A stretch of 64,000 nt of DNA. Source: Puniceicoccaceae bacterium 5H (lineage in GTDB: Bacteria; Verrucomicrobiota; Verrucomicrobiia; Opitutales; Oceanipulchritudinaceae). The translations under genes were made by a program, and so were the position numbers. Below the pieces are notes generated by a model. That model was not told the origin of the DNA, did no database searches, and worked only from the letters and a program-made list of their open reading frames with translations. The stretch is taken from the NCBI GenBank assembly GCA_009772895.1, contig WOUP01000010.1, positions 41,495 through 105,494 on the forward strand, read 5' to 3'. Positions 43,936 through 52,922 of the stretch are shown in pieces; position 1 is the first letter of the stretch, and every line of letters starts with the position of its first letter.

Positions 43936-44448
43936 ATGGAACGAACACGACGCAGCTTCCTCAAGGCGACCACCATCGCCGGGCTCAGCCTGCCAGCCCT
44001 TCTTCGAGCCCAGATGACGGGCTCAAACCATCCACAAACAGGATCGAATATGAAAACCACCCCCAATGGCGCACAAGCATCGGCCAAAGGCCCCGAAGAC
44101 TGGTTCACCGGCGACGTCCGCATCGACCCGCTCTTCGGCCCGAATGAACCCGCCCGCGCTGGCGCGGCCAGCGTGACCTTCGAGCCCGGCGCCCGCACCG
44201 CCTGGCATACGCACCCGCTGGGCCAGACCCTGATCATCACCTCCGGCGTCGGCTGGGTGCAGACCGAAGGGGGCCCGATCGAGGAGGTCAAGCCGGGTGA
44301 CGTGGTGTGGTTCCCCCCGCACGAGAAGCATTGGCACGGCGCATCACCGGACAAGGCCATGACGCATATCGCGATCCAGGAATACCAGGACGGATCTCCC
44401 GTCACCTGGATGGAAAAAGTGAGCGATCGCCAATACCAGAAGCAGTAA
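43936..44448 (+). CDS. Cupin-domain protein with Tat signal peptide
   Basis: 170 aa from ATG 43936. Tat-type leader [20 protein letters not shown], a linker, then a single cupin: motif 1 [20 protein letters not shown] with the His-x-His metal ligands, motif 2 [15 protein letters not shown]. It matches the (R)-mandelonitrile-lyase-like or carboxymuconolactone-associated cupins exported in this type of cluster. Followed after 1 bp by the DUF2255 gene. Exact reaction unknown. Confidence 0.9.
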   Translation: MERTRRSFLKATTIAGLSLPALLRAQMTGSNHPQTGSNMKTTPNGAQASAKGPEDWFTGDVRIDPLFGPNEPARAGAASVTFEPGARTAWHTHPLGQTLIITSGVGWVQTEGGPIEEVKPGDVVWFPPHEKHWHGASPDKAMTHIAIQEYQDGSPVTWMEKVSDRQYQKQ

Positions 44449-44449
44449 G

Positions 44450-44833
44450 ATGACAGACTGGAGCCAAGAGGACCTGCAAAAGATCCGGGATGCGGACGAC
44501 CTGCATGTCTCGCCCTTCCGCGAGGACGGCAAGACCTATGGGACTCCCACCTGGATCTGGTCGGTCGTCGTGGACGGCCGGCTCTACGTCCGGGCCTACA
44601 ATGGCCAGAATTCGCGCTGGTATCAGGCTGCGGTAAAGCAGAAGGCCGGGCGCATCCACATCGCCGGCATGCAGCGAGAAGTCGTCTTCCAGCCGGTGGA
44701 CGATACGCAGCTGAACGGCCAGATCGACGCCGCCTACCGCTCGAAATATGCGGATAGCTATTACCTGCCTCCCATGGTCAGCGACCGGACCCGCGCCGCC
44801 ACGGTGTTGATCCTGCCCAAGGCCACAGCATAG
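44450..44833 (+). CDS. DUF2255 family protein
   Basis: 127 aa, full length. Family pattern: [53 protein letters not shown], and the [18 protein letters not shown] end. DUF2255 resembles small flavin-reductase or nitroreductase-like folds in shape (F420/FMN-binding split barrels), but no cofactor is shown here. It is translated just behind the cupin gene and before the SDR. Confidence 0.88.
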   Translation: MTDWSQEDLQKIRDADDLHVSPFREDGKTYGTPTWIWSVVVDGRLYVRAYNGQNSRWYQAAVKQKAGRIHIAGMQREVVFQPVDDTQLNGQIDAAYRSKYADSYYLPPMVSDRTRAATVLILPKATA

Positions 44834-44870
44834 CGGCCCACCCCAGCACATCCGAACAAGGAACACTTAT

Positions 44871-45605
44871 ATGGAAACGATTCAGGACAAAGTCGTCGTC
44901 ATTACAGGAGCCTCCAGTGGACTGGGGGCCGAAACGGCGCGCCACCTCGCCAAACAGGGCGCCAAAGTCGTGCTCGGCGCGCGACGCATGGAACGCCTTG
45001 AAAAGCTCGCCGAAGAACTGGGGCTGGACGCCAAGGCCATCGTCAAGACCGACGTCGTCGACCGCAACCAGGTCAAGGCGTTGGTGGACCGCGCGGTGGA
45101 GCTGCATGGCCGCATCGACGTGATCCTCAACAACGCGGGCCTGATGCCCAGCTCGATGCTGGACAAGCTGAAGTTCGACGAGTGGGACCAGATGATCGAC
45201 GTGAACATCAAGGGCACGCTTTACGGCATTGCCGCCGCCCTGCCCTACATGCAGCAACAGAAGTCCGGCCACATCATCAACGTGTCGTCGGTCGCGGGGC
45301 ACAAGGTAGGCCCGGGCGGCGCCGTTTATGCCGGGACCAAATGGGCAGTGCGGGCGATTTCGGAAGGGCTGCGCCAGGAGGTGAAGCCCTACAACATCCG
45401 CACGACCATCGTCTCGCCGGGCGCCGTCGACACCGAGTTGACGGATACCATCACCGACGAAGACGTCGCCGCCGGCATGAAACAGGTCTACCAGGACGCG
45501 ATCCCGGCGGACTCCTTCGCCCGGGTAATCGAGTTTGCGATGGTCCAGCCGGCGGAAGTCGACATCAACGAGGTGCTCTTCCGCCCCACCAGTCAACAAT
45601 ACTAG
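44871..45605 (+). CDS. Short-chain dehydrogenase/reductase
   Basis: 244 aa classical SDR. Cofactor motif [23 protein letters not shown] in ILNNAGLMP, catalytic Ser in [10 protein letters not shown], Tyr-x-x-x-Lys in [13 protein letters not shown], and [11 protein letters not shown]. The basic Arg after the second strand (LGARRMERL) suggests NADPH. Third gene of the cupin-DUF2255-SDR-tautomerase set. Confidence 0.95.
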   Translation: METIQDKVVVITGASSGLGAETARHLAKQGAKVVLGARRMERLEKLAEELGLDAKAIVKTDVVDRNQVKALVDRAVELHGRIDVILNNAGLMPSSMLDKLKFDEWDQMIDVNIKGTLYGIAAALPYMQQQKSGHIINVSSVAGHKVGPGGAVYAGTKWAVRAISEGLRQEVKPYNIRTTIVSPGAVDTELTDTITDEDVAAGMKQVYQDAIPADSFARVIEFAMVQPAEVDINEVLFRPTSQQY

Positions 45606-45617
45606 AGGCTCAGCACC

Positions 45618-45845
45618 ATGCCGCACATCATCGTCAAAGCCTGGCCCGGCAAGTCCGAGGATCAGAAGCAGCGCCTCGCCGAAGCCATCACCCGCGACGT
45701 GATGGAGATCTTCCATTACGGGGAGGAATCCGTCTCGGTCGCGCTCGAGGAGATTCCGGCCGAGCGCTGGAAGCAGGACGTATATGGCCCCGACATCAAA
45801 GGCCATCCGGAGCGGTTGCTGAAAAAGCCCGGTTACCAAATGTAG
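45618..45845 (+). CDS. 4-oxalocrotonate tautomerase-family protein
   Basis: 75 aa. Tautomerases use an N-terminal proline as base; the protein starts [11 protein letters not shown], leaving Pro1 after Met removal, followed by [19 protein letters not shown] and [19 protein letters not shown], a close fit. It lies 12 bp behind the SDR. Likely a small-molecule keto-enol tautomerase working in the same (unknown) route as its neighbours. Confidence 0.9.
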   Translation: MPHIIVKAWPGKSEDQKQRLAEAITRDVMEIFHYGEESVSVALEEIPAERWKQDVYGPDIKGHPERLLKKPGYQM

Positions 45846-45884
45846 CCGCCGCTTCGATGGATCCGTGGCGCATCTTTCGCCTGT

Positions 45885-45944
45885 GAATAGCGGATGCGGG
45901 AAAAGTCCGAGCTTCGGCCGCTTTCCTGCATCCGCTATTCTTTT
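45885..45944 (+). terminator. Long hairpin behind the tautomerase gene, likely terminator
   Basis: GAATAGCGGATGCGGGAAA pairs with TTTCCTGCATCCGCTATTC (one mismatch), enclosing a GC-rich inner hairpin (CCGA/TCGG), followed by TTTT. It lies 39 bp behind the stop of the cupin-SDR-tautomerase operon. The stem is longer than usual for a simple terminator and may double as mRNA-end protection. Confidence 0.75.
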
Positions 45945-46073
45945 ATCCGCTCTCCGGGCGGCGGATAAACTTGAAAACCCACCCCTTCGGTCACCATCTT
46001 TGGCTTACCCCCCCTCGTCGACAGCAGCACAGTCCAGCCTAACGCGCATCCCCACTCACTAACTCCATATCGC

Positions 46074-48845
46074 ATGCGTTTCTATTTCTTCTCCTGCCTC
46101 TTCATGATCGCCGGGGTGGCCAGCCTTTTTGGCGTCCCGACTCAAACCCGCTACCTTTCCGGAACCGGCAGCGACGATACCGTCGACTGGGAGTTCAAGG
46201 TAAACGGCGGCCGCAACAGCGGCGAATGGTCCACCATCCCCGTGCCGTCCAATTGGGAGATGCAGGACTTCGGAACCTACCACTATTGGGAGGACTGGAA
46301 CGAGACGAAGGCCCCCGACTCCCTCGGCCAGTATCGCCACCGTTTCGAGGTGCCTGCCGACTGGAAGGGCCAGCACGTCGAGCTGGTCTTCGGGGCGGCC
46401 ATGACGGATACCCGCGTGCGCATCAACGGTGAGTCGGCAGGGCCTGTCCACCAGGGCGGCTTTTACCAGTTTTCTTACGATGTGACGGACCTGCTCCACT
46501 ACGGTGAAGAGAATCTGCTGGAGGTCGACGTCTCCAAATACTCGTCCAACGAATCGGTCAACCTGGCGGAGCGCGAGGGCGATTACTGGCTCTTCGGCGG
46601 CATCTTTCGCCCCGTCTGGCTGGAAGCAAAACCGGCCTCTCACATCGACCGCCTGGCGGTGGACGCCCGCCACGATGGCGCGTTTTCGGTCGAGGTCTTC
46701 CTCGGCGGCGTAGCCGGCCCTGCCCGCCTCAAGGCAGAGGTCTTGACGCTTGAGGGCAAGCGTATCGCTTCGACGCGGTCGACGCCTGTCACTGCCGGAC
46801 AGACCGAGGCCACGCTGGAGGGCACCGCCAAAGGCATCCAACCCTGGTCGGCGGAATGGCCCCACCTCTATCGCCTGCGCGTGACCCTCGAGGGGAAGGC
46901 ATCCTCGCACCGCACGGAGGAGACGATCGGGTTTCGCACCATCGAGCTGCGGCCCAAGGACGGCTTTTACCTCAACGGCGAGAAGATCGTCCTGAAGGGC
47001 GCCAACCGCCACACCATCTGGCCCGAAACCGGCCGGGCGACCAACGCATCCCTCAGCGAAGAAGACGTGCGCCTGATGAAGGCCATGAACATGAATGCGG
47101 TGCGCATGAGCCACTACCCACCGGACCCGCACTTCCTCGCCGCTTGCGATCGCCTGGGGCTCTACGTGATCGACGAGCTCGCCGGCTGGCAAAAGAGCTA
47201 CGATACGGCAGTCGGCACCAAACTGGTGGAGGAAATGGTGACCCGCGACGTCAACCACCCGGCCATCCTCCTGTGGTCGAACGGCAACGAAGGCGGTTGG
47301 AACACGGACCTCGACGACGACTTCGCCCTCTACGATCCGCAGGCGCGCACAGTGATCCACCCGCACCATAACTTCAATGGCATCAACGCGGCCCACTACG
47401 AGGCCTACGATTCGGGCGTCAACTGGTTCTTCCACGGGACCGACCTGATCATGCCGACCGAGTTCCTGCACGGGCTCTATGACGGCGGTCACGGGGCCGG
47501 GCTCGATGATTGGTGGAAGGCCATGCTGGCCCACCCGCTCGGCCTGGGCGGCTTTCTCTGGTCCTTCGCCGACGAAGGTATCGTGCGGGATGATCAGGAC
47601 GGAGCGATCGACGTGGCGGGCAATCTGGCCCCGGATGGCATCGTCGGCCCCCACCGCGAAAAGGAGGGCAGCTTTTATACGATCCAGGAGATCTGGGCGC
47701 CCATCGACCTGCCACAAACGGAGCTGGATTTCCTGCCGCCCTCTTTCCGCGGCGCCCTCGAGATCGAAAACCGCTACGCCTTCACCAACCTCGATCAGCT
47801 GTCCTTCCACTGGCAGCTCTACCAGTTGCAGGGACAGGAACTGGCAGATATGCAGCTGGAAGGCACGCGTGAAGGCCGCACCACGGGGCCGAACGTAGCG
47901 CCCGGCCAGCGCGGCGTGCTCCAGCTCGACCTGCCGGAAGACTGGTATGCGGCCGATGTGCTTTCCCTGCAGGCCACCGACGCCCACGGGCGCGAGATCT
48001 ACACCTGGACCTGGACGCTGCGCAGCCCGGAGGAAGTCGCCCAGCAGGTTCTCCCGGATCTCACGACCAAGGACACCGCAAGCGAGCAGCCGTCGGACGG
48101 CATTACCCTCCGCAACGGCGCGGTCACGGCGGTGATCGACCCCGCAACCGGGCGGCTGCAGTCACTGAGCAACGGCGCCGTCGAATCACCCCTCCGCAAC
48201 GGCCCCATCCTGCTCGAAGGCGCGGGCACGTTGACCGAGACGGAGGTGGACGCAAGTTCCGCAACCTTCCACTTTGACGGTAATTTGCGCCGCATCCGCT
48301 GGCAGCTGCACGACGATGGCTGGCTGCAACTGGACTACACTTACTGGTACGACAACGAGGCGTTTTACGGCTATTACTTCGGCGTGACCTTCGATTACGA
48401 CGAAGCCACGGTGGAGGGTATGCGCTGGCTCGGTAAGGGCCCCTTCCGCGTGTGGAAAAACCGCCGCAAGGGCGTGGAGTTTGGGCTGTGGCAAAAGGAC
48501 TACAACGACACCATCACCGGCATGAGCTGGGATTACCCGGAGTTCAAGGGGTTCCACGACGACGTCTACTGGGCCCAGCTGCAAAGCGATACGGCTCCCC
48601 TGGACCTGGTCATCGCGTCACCGGACATCGCGCTGCGCGTGTTCACGCCCACGGAGGCCCCCGAGCCCCGCAACACCCACGTCGACTTTCCGGCGGGTGA
48701 TTTGTCCTTTCTGCACGCGATCGCGCCGATCGGCACGAAGTTCAAGACGGCCGACCAGCATGGGCCGCAGGGTCGCCCGAGCTGGCCGCACTGGCTTGGG
48801 CAAACACTCGAAGGCCGCGTCTACTTCCGGATCCCGCAGCCTTAG
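46074..48845 (+). CDS. Secreted glycoside hydrolase family 2 protein (beta-galactosidase-like)
   Basis: 923 aa with signal peptide (FYFFSCLFMIAGVASLFG). Classic GH2 order: sugar-binding domain (PVPSNWEMQDFGTYHYW, YRHRFEVPADWKGQHVELVF), immunoglobulin-like domain, TIM barrel starting YLNGEKIVLKGANRHTIWPE, acid/base Glu406 in WSNGNEGGWN, candidate nucleophile Glu463 in MPTEFLHG, and C-terminal beta-galactosidase small-chain-like domain (LRWLGKGPFRVWKNRRKG region). Acts in the periplasm or outside on a beta-linked sugar; precise substrate not readable. Ends with a bidirectional terminator. Confidence 0.92.
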   Translation: MRFYFFSCLFMIAGVASLFGVPTQTRYLSGTGSDDTVDWEFKVNGGRNSGEWSTIPVPSNWEMQDFGTYHYWEDWNETKAPDSLGQYRHRFEVPADWKGQHVELVFGAAMTDTRVRINGESAGPVHQGGFYQFSYDVTDLLHYGEENLLEVDVSKYSSNESVNLAEREGDYWLFGGIFRPVWLEAKPASHIDRLAVDARHDGAFSVEVFLGGVAGPARLKAEVLTLEGKRIASTRSTPVTAGQTEATLEGTAKGIQPWSAEWPHLYRLRVTLEGKASSHRTEETIGFRTIELRPKDGFYLNGEKIVLKGANRHTIWPETGRATNASLSEEDVRLMKAMNMNAVRMSHYPPDPHFLAACDRLGLYVIDELAGWQKSYDTAVGTKLVEEMVTRDVNHPAILLWSNGNEGGWNTDLDDDFALYDPQARTVIHPHHNFNGINAAHYEAYDSGVNWFFHGTDLIMPTEFLHGLYDGGHGAGLDDWWKAMLAHPLGLGGFLWSFADEGIVRDDQDGAIDVAGNLAPDGIVGPHREKEGSFYTIQEIWAPIDLPQTELDFLPPSFRGALEIENRYAFTNLDQLSFHWQLYQLQGQELADMQLEGTREGRTTGPNVAPGQRGVLQLDLPEDWYAADVLSLQATDAHGREIYTWTWTLRSPEEVAQQVLPDLTTKDTASEQPSDGITLRNGAVTAVIDPATGRLQSLSNGAVESPLRNGPILLEGAGTLTETEVDASSATFHFDGNLRRIRWQLHDDGWLQLDYTYWYDNEAFYGYYFGVTFDYDEATVEGMRWLGKGPFRVWKNRRKGVEFGLWQKDYNDTITGMSWDYPEFKGFHDDVYWAQLQSDTAPLDLVIASPDIALRVFTPTEAPEPRNTHVDFPAGDLSFLHAIAPIGTKFKTADQHGPQGRPSWPHWLGQTLEGRVYFRIPQP

Positions 48846-48880
48846 TGCGCCCGCTGGCGCTTGAGCCTATTGAATAGAAG

Positions 48881-48914
48881 AAGGCCCGCTTCCGGTATGG
48901 AAACGGGCCTTTCC
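48881..48914. terminator. Rho-independent terminator between GH2 and SDR genes
   Basis: AAGGCCCG paired with CGGGCCTT around a 15-base loop, 36 bp after the GH2 stop on + and about 80 bp beyond the end of the convergent SDR gene on -. Confidence 0.75.
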
Positions 48915-48993
48915 CTATTGGAGTGGGCCACAAGAGCGATCGATCTCTTGCCCCACTTGCAGCTGGCTGTATGGAAAGGCAGGCAGGCGAACC

Positions 48994-49725
48994 CTACCAC
49001 TTGTGGGCGCCAAAGCGGTCGAAGAAGCCGCCCGTGGGGCCATCGTCGTCGATCAGCGCGTAGCGCACCGGCGCTTCCGCCCCGACTTCGACCGGGTGCG
49101 CGCCTTCGAGCTTCACCGCGCGGGTCGCCGTCAGGCCCGGCTCGACGGCGTTGACCTTGATCCCCTGGTCCTTCAATTCCCGGGCAAAATGGACCGTCAG
49201 CACGTTCAGCGCGGCCTTGGAGGACGCGTAGGCAGGCAGCAGCACGTGGTAGTATTTGCTCGTTTCGTCCGTCATGCTCAGCAACGAGCCGAGGCTGCTG
49301 GAGACGTTGACGATGCGGCCGCGCTCCGAGCGACGCAGCAGCGGTAAAAAGGCCTGCGTGCTGCGAAAAGTGCCAAAGACGTTGGTTTCGTAGGTCGCGA
49401 TGAAGTCTTCGATCGGCATCTCGCTCAACGGCCCGCGATCGAGCGCGATCCCGGCGTTGTTCACCAGGATGTCGAGGCGCCCATAGCGGCGTTCGAGCTC
49501 GGCGGCAGCCGCTTCGACGCTCTTTTCCACCGTGATGTCGAGCTGCACCAGGTCCATCTCCAGGCCCTTTTCCTTAAAGGCCTGCACCACGGCCTCGCCC
49601 TTCTCCGGGTTGCGAGCGCCGATGATCACGTGGACCTCTTGCAGCGCCAGCTGGCGTGCAACTTCTTTGCCGATGCCGTCCGTAGCCCCGGTAACCAGAG
49701 CAATGTGCGTGTGTTGTTGAGTCAT
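48994..49725 (-). CDS. Short-chain dehydrogenase/reductase, SoxR-linked
   Basis: 243 aa SDR: HIALVTGATDGIGKEVARQLA, NNAGIALDRG, catalytic Ser-containing VNVSSSLGSLL, and the YxxxK-like YASSKAALNVL, followed by VNAVEPGLTATRAV. Divergent from soxR with the SoxR box in the 94-bp spacer, so probably a target of this redox sensor. SoxR-controlled SDRs are frequent among non-enteric bacteria. Confidence 0.95.
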   Translation of the reverse strand: MTQQHTHIALVTGATDGIGKEVARQLALQEVHVIIGARNPEKGEAVVQAFKEKGLEMDLVQLDITVEKSVEAAAAELERRYGRLDILVNNAGIALDRGPLSEMPIEDFIATYETNVFGTFRSTQAFLPLLRRSERGRIVNVSSSLGSLLSMTDETSKYYHVLLPAYASSKAALNVLTVHFARELKDQGIKVNAVEPGLTATRAVKLEGAHPVEVGAEAPVRYALIDDDGPTGGFFDRFGAHKW

Positions 49726-49789
49726 CTAGATGTCTTATTTAGGTAGTGATGAAAAGAGTTGAAGTGCGCGTGTGGCAGGGGGCGCTTGA

Positions 49790-49807
49790 CCTCAAGTAAA
49801 CTTTAGG
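49790..49807 (+). promoter_or_regulatory. SoxR box in the soxR-SDR spacer
   Basis: CCTCAAGTAAACTTTAGG, one arm changed from the canonical CCTCAAGTTAACTTGAGG, directly behind a TTGACC -35-like hexamer on +. It lies 12 bp before the soxR ATG and 64 bp before the divergent SDR. On + the spacing leaves little or no 5' leader for soxR. Confidence 0.82.
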
Positions 49808-49819
49808 TGAGCGTACGAT

Positions 49820-50257
49820 ATGGCTCAAAATGAAGGGTTGCTCACGATTGGCGAAATCTCCCAAAGAAGCGGCGTCGCGATCTCGGCGATTCACTTTTAC
49901 GAATCCAAGAATTTGATCCGCAGCAGCCGTAACGCGCGGAATCAGCGCGTTTTTTCGCGTCGTGAGCTCCGCATCCTTGCCTTCATCAAAGTCGCCCAGC
50001 GCCTCGGCTTTACTCTGGAAGAGATCAAGGACGTATTTCGGGATCTGCCGCCCAACCGCATGCCGACCAAAGCGGATTGGCAGAAGGTCAGCCGCGCCTG
50101 GGACGAAGCGCTCAAAGCAAGAATTGAATTAGCGAGTAAATTGCGGAACCAACTGGAGCTGTGCATTGGCTGTGGCTGTCTCTCGATGAAGGAGTGCCCG
50201 CTGCGCAATCCCGATGATACGTTGAGCAACCAAGGCTCAGGCCCTCACCTGCTCTAG
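49820..50257 (+). CDS. soxR: Redox-sensitive transcriptional activator SoxR (MerR family)
   Basis: 145 aa. MerR HTH at residues 8-50 (LTIGEISQRSGVAISAIHFYESKNLIRSSRNARNQRVF covers the signature), dimerisation helix about 75-115, and the [2Fe-2S] cluster Cys115-x2-Cys118-x-Cys120-x5-Cys126 in CIGCGCLSMKEC. The tail SNQGSGPHLL is short but complete. It senses redox-cycling compounds and activates the divergent SDR through the box at 49790. Confidence 0.96.
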   Translation: MAQNEGLLTIGEISQRSGVAISAIHFYESKNLIRSSRNARNQRVFSRRELRILAFIKVAQRLGFTLEEIKDVFRDLPPNRMPTKADWQKVSRAWDEALKARIELASKLRNQLELCIGCGCLSMKECPLRNPDDTLSNQGSGPHLL

Positions 50258-50333
50258 AGTCGCTTGCCCGCTTGAGCTGCAGGCCGTTGGGATCGGAACC
50301 CGTCGGAGACAGATCTTCTTGTGTCATGGCCCC

Positions 50334-50364
50334 CTTATACCTCCTCAAGTTAACTTGAGCACAA
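50334..50364 (-). promoter_or_regulatory. Second SoxR box within a 19-bp-spacer promoter on the minus strand
   Basis: CTCAAGTTAACTTGAG (50344-50359) is a perfect 16-bp palindrome identical to the core of the canonical SoxR box. On - it sits between TTGTGC (-35) and TATAAG (-10) separated by exactly 19 bp, the stretched spacing that SoxR needs for activation. Transcription would run left from about 50327, antisense to the soxR 3' end. The only start there is ATG 50327 opening a 71-codon frame; see findings. Confidence 0.75.
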
Positions 50365-50479
50365 GAAGAATTATGCGTTTTTCTTCTACCGCCCTCCAGC
50401 GCCCCAAACAGGCACGAAAAAGGGCAGCGAAGCCAGTTGGCATGCTGCCCATCAAAGGATGGAGAAAGCGACGAGCGGT

Positions 50480-51778
50480 TCAAGAACCCGCTCTAACCGC
50501 CGTCAACGCATCTACTACCTGCAGGGCTTCTCGGCCCAGACGTTTCGCTACGGCCGAAACCGTCTCACGCTGCGGCTCTGCCAGCAGGGCTTCACATTGC
50601 TGGCGGATCTGCGGGTGCGCGTCGGCATCGGGGATCGCAGGGTGTTCGATCACGCCATCATATTCGAGCACGCGCTGAAGACTCCGGGTCTTGTGGGAGT
50701 TGGAGCCGAGAAAGACGCAGGGCGTACCGCCGCATGAAGCCATGATCGAGGGGTGGAAGCGACCGGAGACAAAGACTTCTGCCTTGCCCAGGATCGCGGC
50801 GCCGATGCGAATGGGGATGCGTAGCGGCACACTGGGCAGTTTCATATCTTCGGCCAGATCTTCCAGAAACTGATCACCTCCGCAAGTAGGGACCAACAGG
50901 AGTGGGAGACCCAGTGGCTGCAGCTGCTTGACGAGCTGCTTGTAGCCTTCGTAAGCGGCCTTTTGTTCCCGAGCGGCAGCCGAGCTGCCACTGATCGCGA
51001 TGTAGGGGCGCTGCAGGTCGATGTCGGCCACGCGAGCCAGAGTCTCTGAACCGAAGGGCTCGAAAGTCTCAACCTTGCCTTTGAGCAGCGTCTTCCAATC
51101 TTCGATGTAGTTGGACCATGTGAACAGGGCGTCAGGGATATACCGGAAGCGATCTTCTCTCAGTCGGTCCCGCATGTAGGCATAGGATTCGGAATCCCGT
51201 GCCGTCACCAGGTCTGCTTCGCGCAGGGCCTGAACGCTCTGCTCAAGCACGGCCTGATTACAACCGATGGCCGGCTCATCGGAAAACATGGCGTTAACCA
51301 CACAGACCTGCTTCCCCATTCGCTTGGCAAGCGCAATGGAGAAATTATAAAATAGGGTATCTCGGCGCGGGCGTTGGGTGAAGATATACGTGCCTTCACC
51401 GTTAATCACAACCATCTCGCAGTTTTCGAACTTGCGATAGATTTCACGCAATACAGGGAAGCGGTTCTTGAGCCGTAAAAAGCTCTCGACCGAACGACTC
51501 GCATCCACTTCGAGAAAGTCATGCGACAGATCGAACACCGTATCCAGCGCGTAAAAGAGCTCCCAGTTCAGCCGCCTGGTACCACGGAAGTAGCGGCGGA
51601 GCCCTTTGGGCAGGCTGATGCCGCTGTGCAGAGGCGTCATCGTGGAAGCCGCCGTTTCCACGCCGTTGATGGTTTCGCAAATAGGACCCACCTGCTGCAG
51701 GAGCACTCCCAGAGCCATACTGGTTGCACGGCATCCCCAGTTGGGTCGGCTACGGTTATCGGCCAAATACAGGATCAT
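50480..51778 (-). CDS. Polysaccharide pyruvyl transferase family protein
   Basis: 432 aa. PF04230 pattern: MILYLADNRSRPNWGCRATSMAL at the N-terminus, ENCEMVVINGEGTYIFTQ, FYNFSIALAKRMGKQVCVVN, DLVTARDSESYAYMRDRL, and the C-terminal VSGRFHPSIMASCGGTPCVFLGSNSHK with the RHP motif. Transfers pyruvate ketals (or is a relative thereof) to surface polysaccharides. No polysaccharide operon is adjacent, so it is a lone gene here. Confidence 0.9.
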   Translation of the reverse strand: MILYLADNRSRPNWGCRATSMALGVLLQQVGPICETINGVETAASTMTPLHSGISLPKGLRRYFRGTRRLNWELFYALDTVFDLSHDFLEVDASRSVESFLRLKNRFPVLREIYRKFENCEMVVINGEGTYIFTQRPRRDTLFYNFSIALAKRMGKQVCVVNAMFSDEPAIGCNQAVLEQSVQALREADLVTARDSESYAYMRDRLREDRFRYIPDALFTWSNYIEDWKTLLKGKVETFEPFGSETLARVADIDLQRPYIAISGSSAAAREQKAAYEGYKQLVKQLQPLGLPLLLVPTCGGDQFLEDLAEDMKLPSVPLRIPIRIGAAILGKAEVFVSGRFHPSIMASCGGTPCVFLGSNSHKTRSLQRVLEYDGVIEHPAIPDADAHPQIRQQCEALLAEPQRETVSAVAKRLGREALQVVDALTAVRAGS

Positions 51779-52144
51779 CGATGCATGGGTTCACCCACAG
51801 GTGAATCTTCGTCGTTATAAAACCTTCAATTTCCAAGAGAGAGAAAACAAAATGGCCTGTATTTATCAATAAAGAGCAAGCCAGCAACGGAACAGACGCT
51901 CCTATGTCTGAGCCCCGGCGTGACTCTGGTCAAGAGATTTCCCTGCGCCTGGCCCGCCGCCAGCGACCGGTCGTTGACAAGCCTCCCATGTCTCGGCAGC
52001 AAGAGCCCGATGCCGATGCCAACGTGCCCCCACCCCATCCTGGACGCGAGCGACAAAAGAAAAGGGGCCTGGCACGGTGCCAGGCCCCCGAAGAACTAAC
52101 TGTAGTAGATACCCGTATTCCTATGAGAGTCTACTCAGGCGTGC
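51779..52144. other. Intergenic region with palindromic promoter-like element and terminator
   Basis: At 51790-51805 TTCACC-CACA-GGTGAA forms a perfect dyad; TTCACC is followed after exactly 19 bp by TTATAA, again a MerR-type stretched spacer, reading +. Behind it only a six-codon frame (ATG 51852) and no gene. No further coding signal up to 52055, where the terminator of the receptor fragment begins. Confidence 0.4.
52056..52089 (-). terminator. Rho-independent terminator behind the TonB-dependent receptor fragment
   Basis: Stem GGGGCCTGGCAC / GTGCCAGGCCCC with T-rich trailer (TTTTCTTTTG) on -, 56 bp after the fragment's stop. Confidence 0.9.
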
Positions 52145-52790
52145 CTAGAAGCTGATCGTGTTGGTCAGGAACCAACTGGTGCCTTCCTTGATGCGGTAGC
52201 CGCCCGGCGAGCCGTCGGGTTGGACGGTGACGGGGATGAGCTCGTTGTCGGCGAAGGCGTTGCGCACGTTCAGCTGGATGCGCCAGCGCAGGGTATCGGT
52301 GAGGTCGCGCTCGTAGCCGATCCAGAAGTCGATGTCGTCTTCGGTATCGCCGTAGTATTTATTGCTCAGGTCGTATTGCCAATCCGGGTCGTCTTCGGTC
52401 CCGTTGTTGACAATGCCGTAGCCGAGCACGACTTCGTCTTGCCAGCGATAGGCACCCCCAATGTTGATCCCTTGCAGCGGACCTTCCTTGAAGGTGTAGT
52501 TGGTGACGAGGTTGAGGCGCCAGGGACGCAGCTCAGGCACATCGGAGCCTTCCAGCAGTTGCTGGAGGCGGTAGTTGCCGTAGAATTCCGCCTCGAACTT
52601 GCTGCGGATGGTCTCGGTGCTGTTGCCGCCCCACCAGAAGCGAGTGTCGCCCGCCGGGCCTTGGTAAAACGCGTAGCGTTCGTCTACCCAGGAAGCGATC
52701 GACTCGGCGATGTTGGTGCGCGAGGCGGTGGTCTTGCTGGCGTTGACCGTGACGTTCCAGCTCGAGGTGAGCTGGGTGGTCAGTTCGAAT
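52145..52790 (-). pseudogene. TonB-dependent receptor, C-terminal fragment only
   Basis: The frame from 52790 reads FELTTQLTSSWNVTVNASKT, NIAESIASWVDERYAFYQGP, KFEAEFYGNYRLQQLLEG and PWRLNLVTNYTFKEGPLQGI, and ends RIKEGTSWFLTNTISF, a complete outer-membrane beta-barrel end with terminal Phe. Immediately upstream two in-frame stops (TGA TAA) interrupt it and no receptor sequence continues beyond 52790. About 215 codons of an expected 900-1100 remain. The natural terminator downstream is still present. A deletion or insertion removed the 5' four-fifths. Confidence 0.87.
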
Positions 52791-52922
52791 TATCAGACGA
52801 CCGACAAAGAAACACATCCCATTTATGTAAGGACTAAGCCCTATTCATAATACAAAACTTCATTTTTGTAGCGAGCTATAGCACTACAAAATGAAAGTCG
52901 ACCGGCCCGGGCCTCTCCTACC

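Noticed and set aside
45885..45940. CRISPR or REP-array reading of the long hairpin
   Set aside because: Single copy, followed by TTTT and placed after an operon end, so a terminator is enough.
50319..50678. Plus-strand frame starting near the second SoxR box
   Set aside because: Lies opposite the true end of the pyruvyl transferase, has no motif, and the + side of the box lacks -35 and -10 hexamers.
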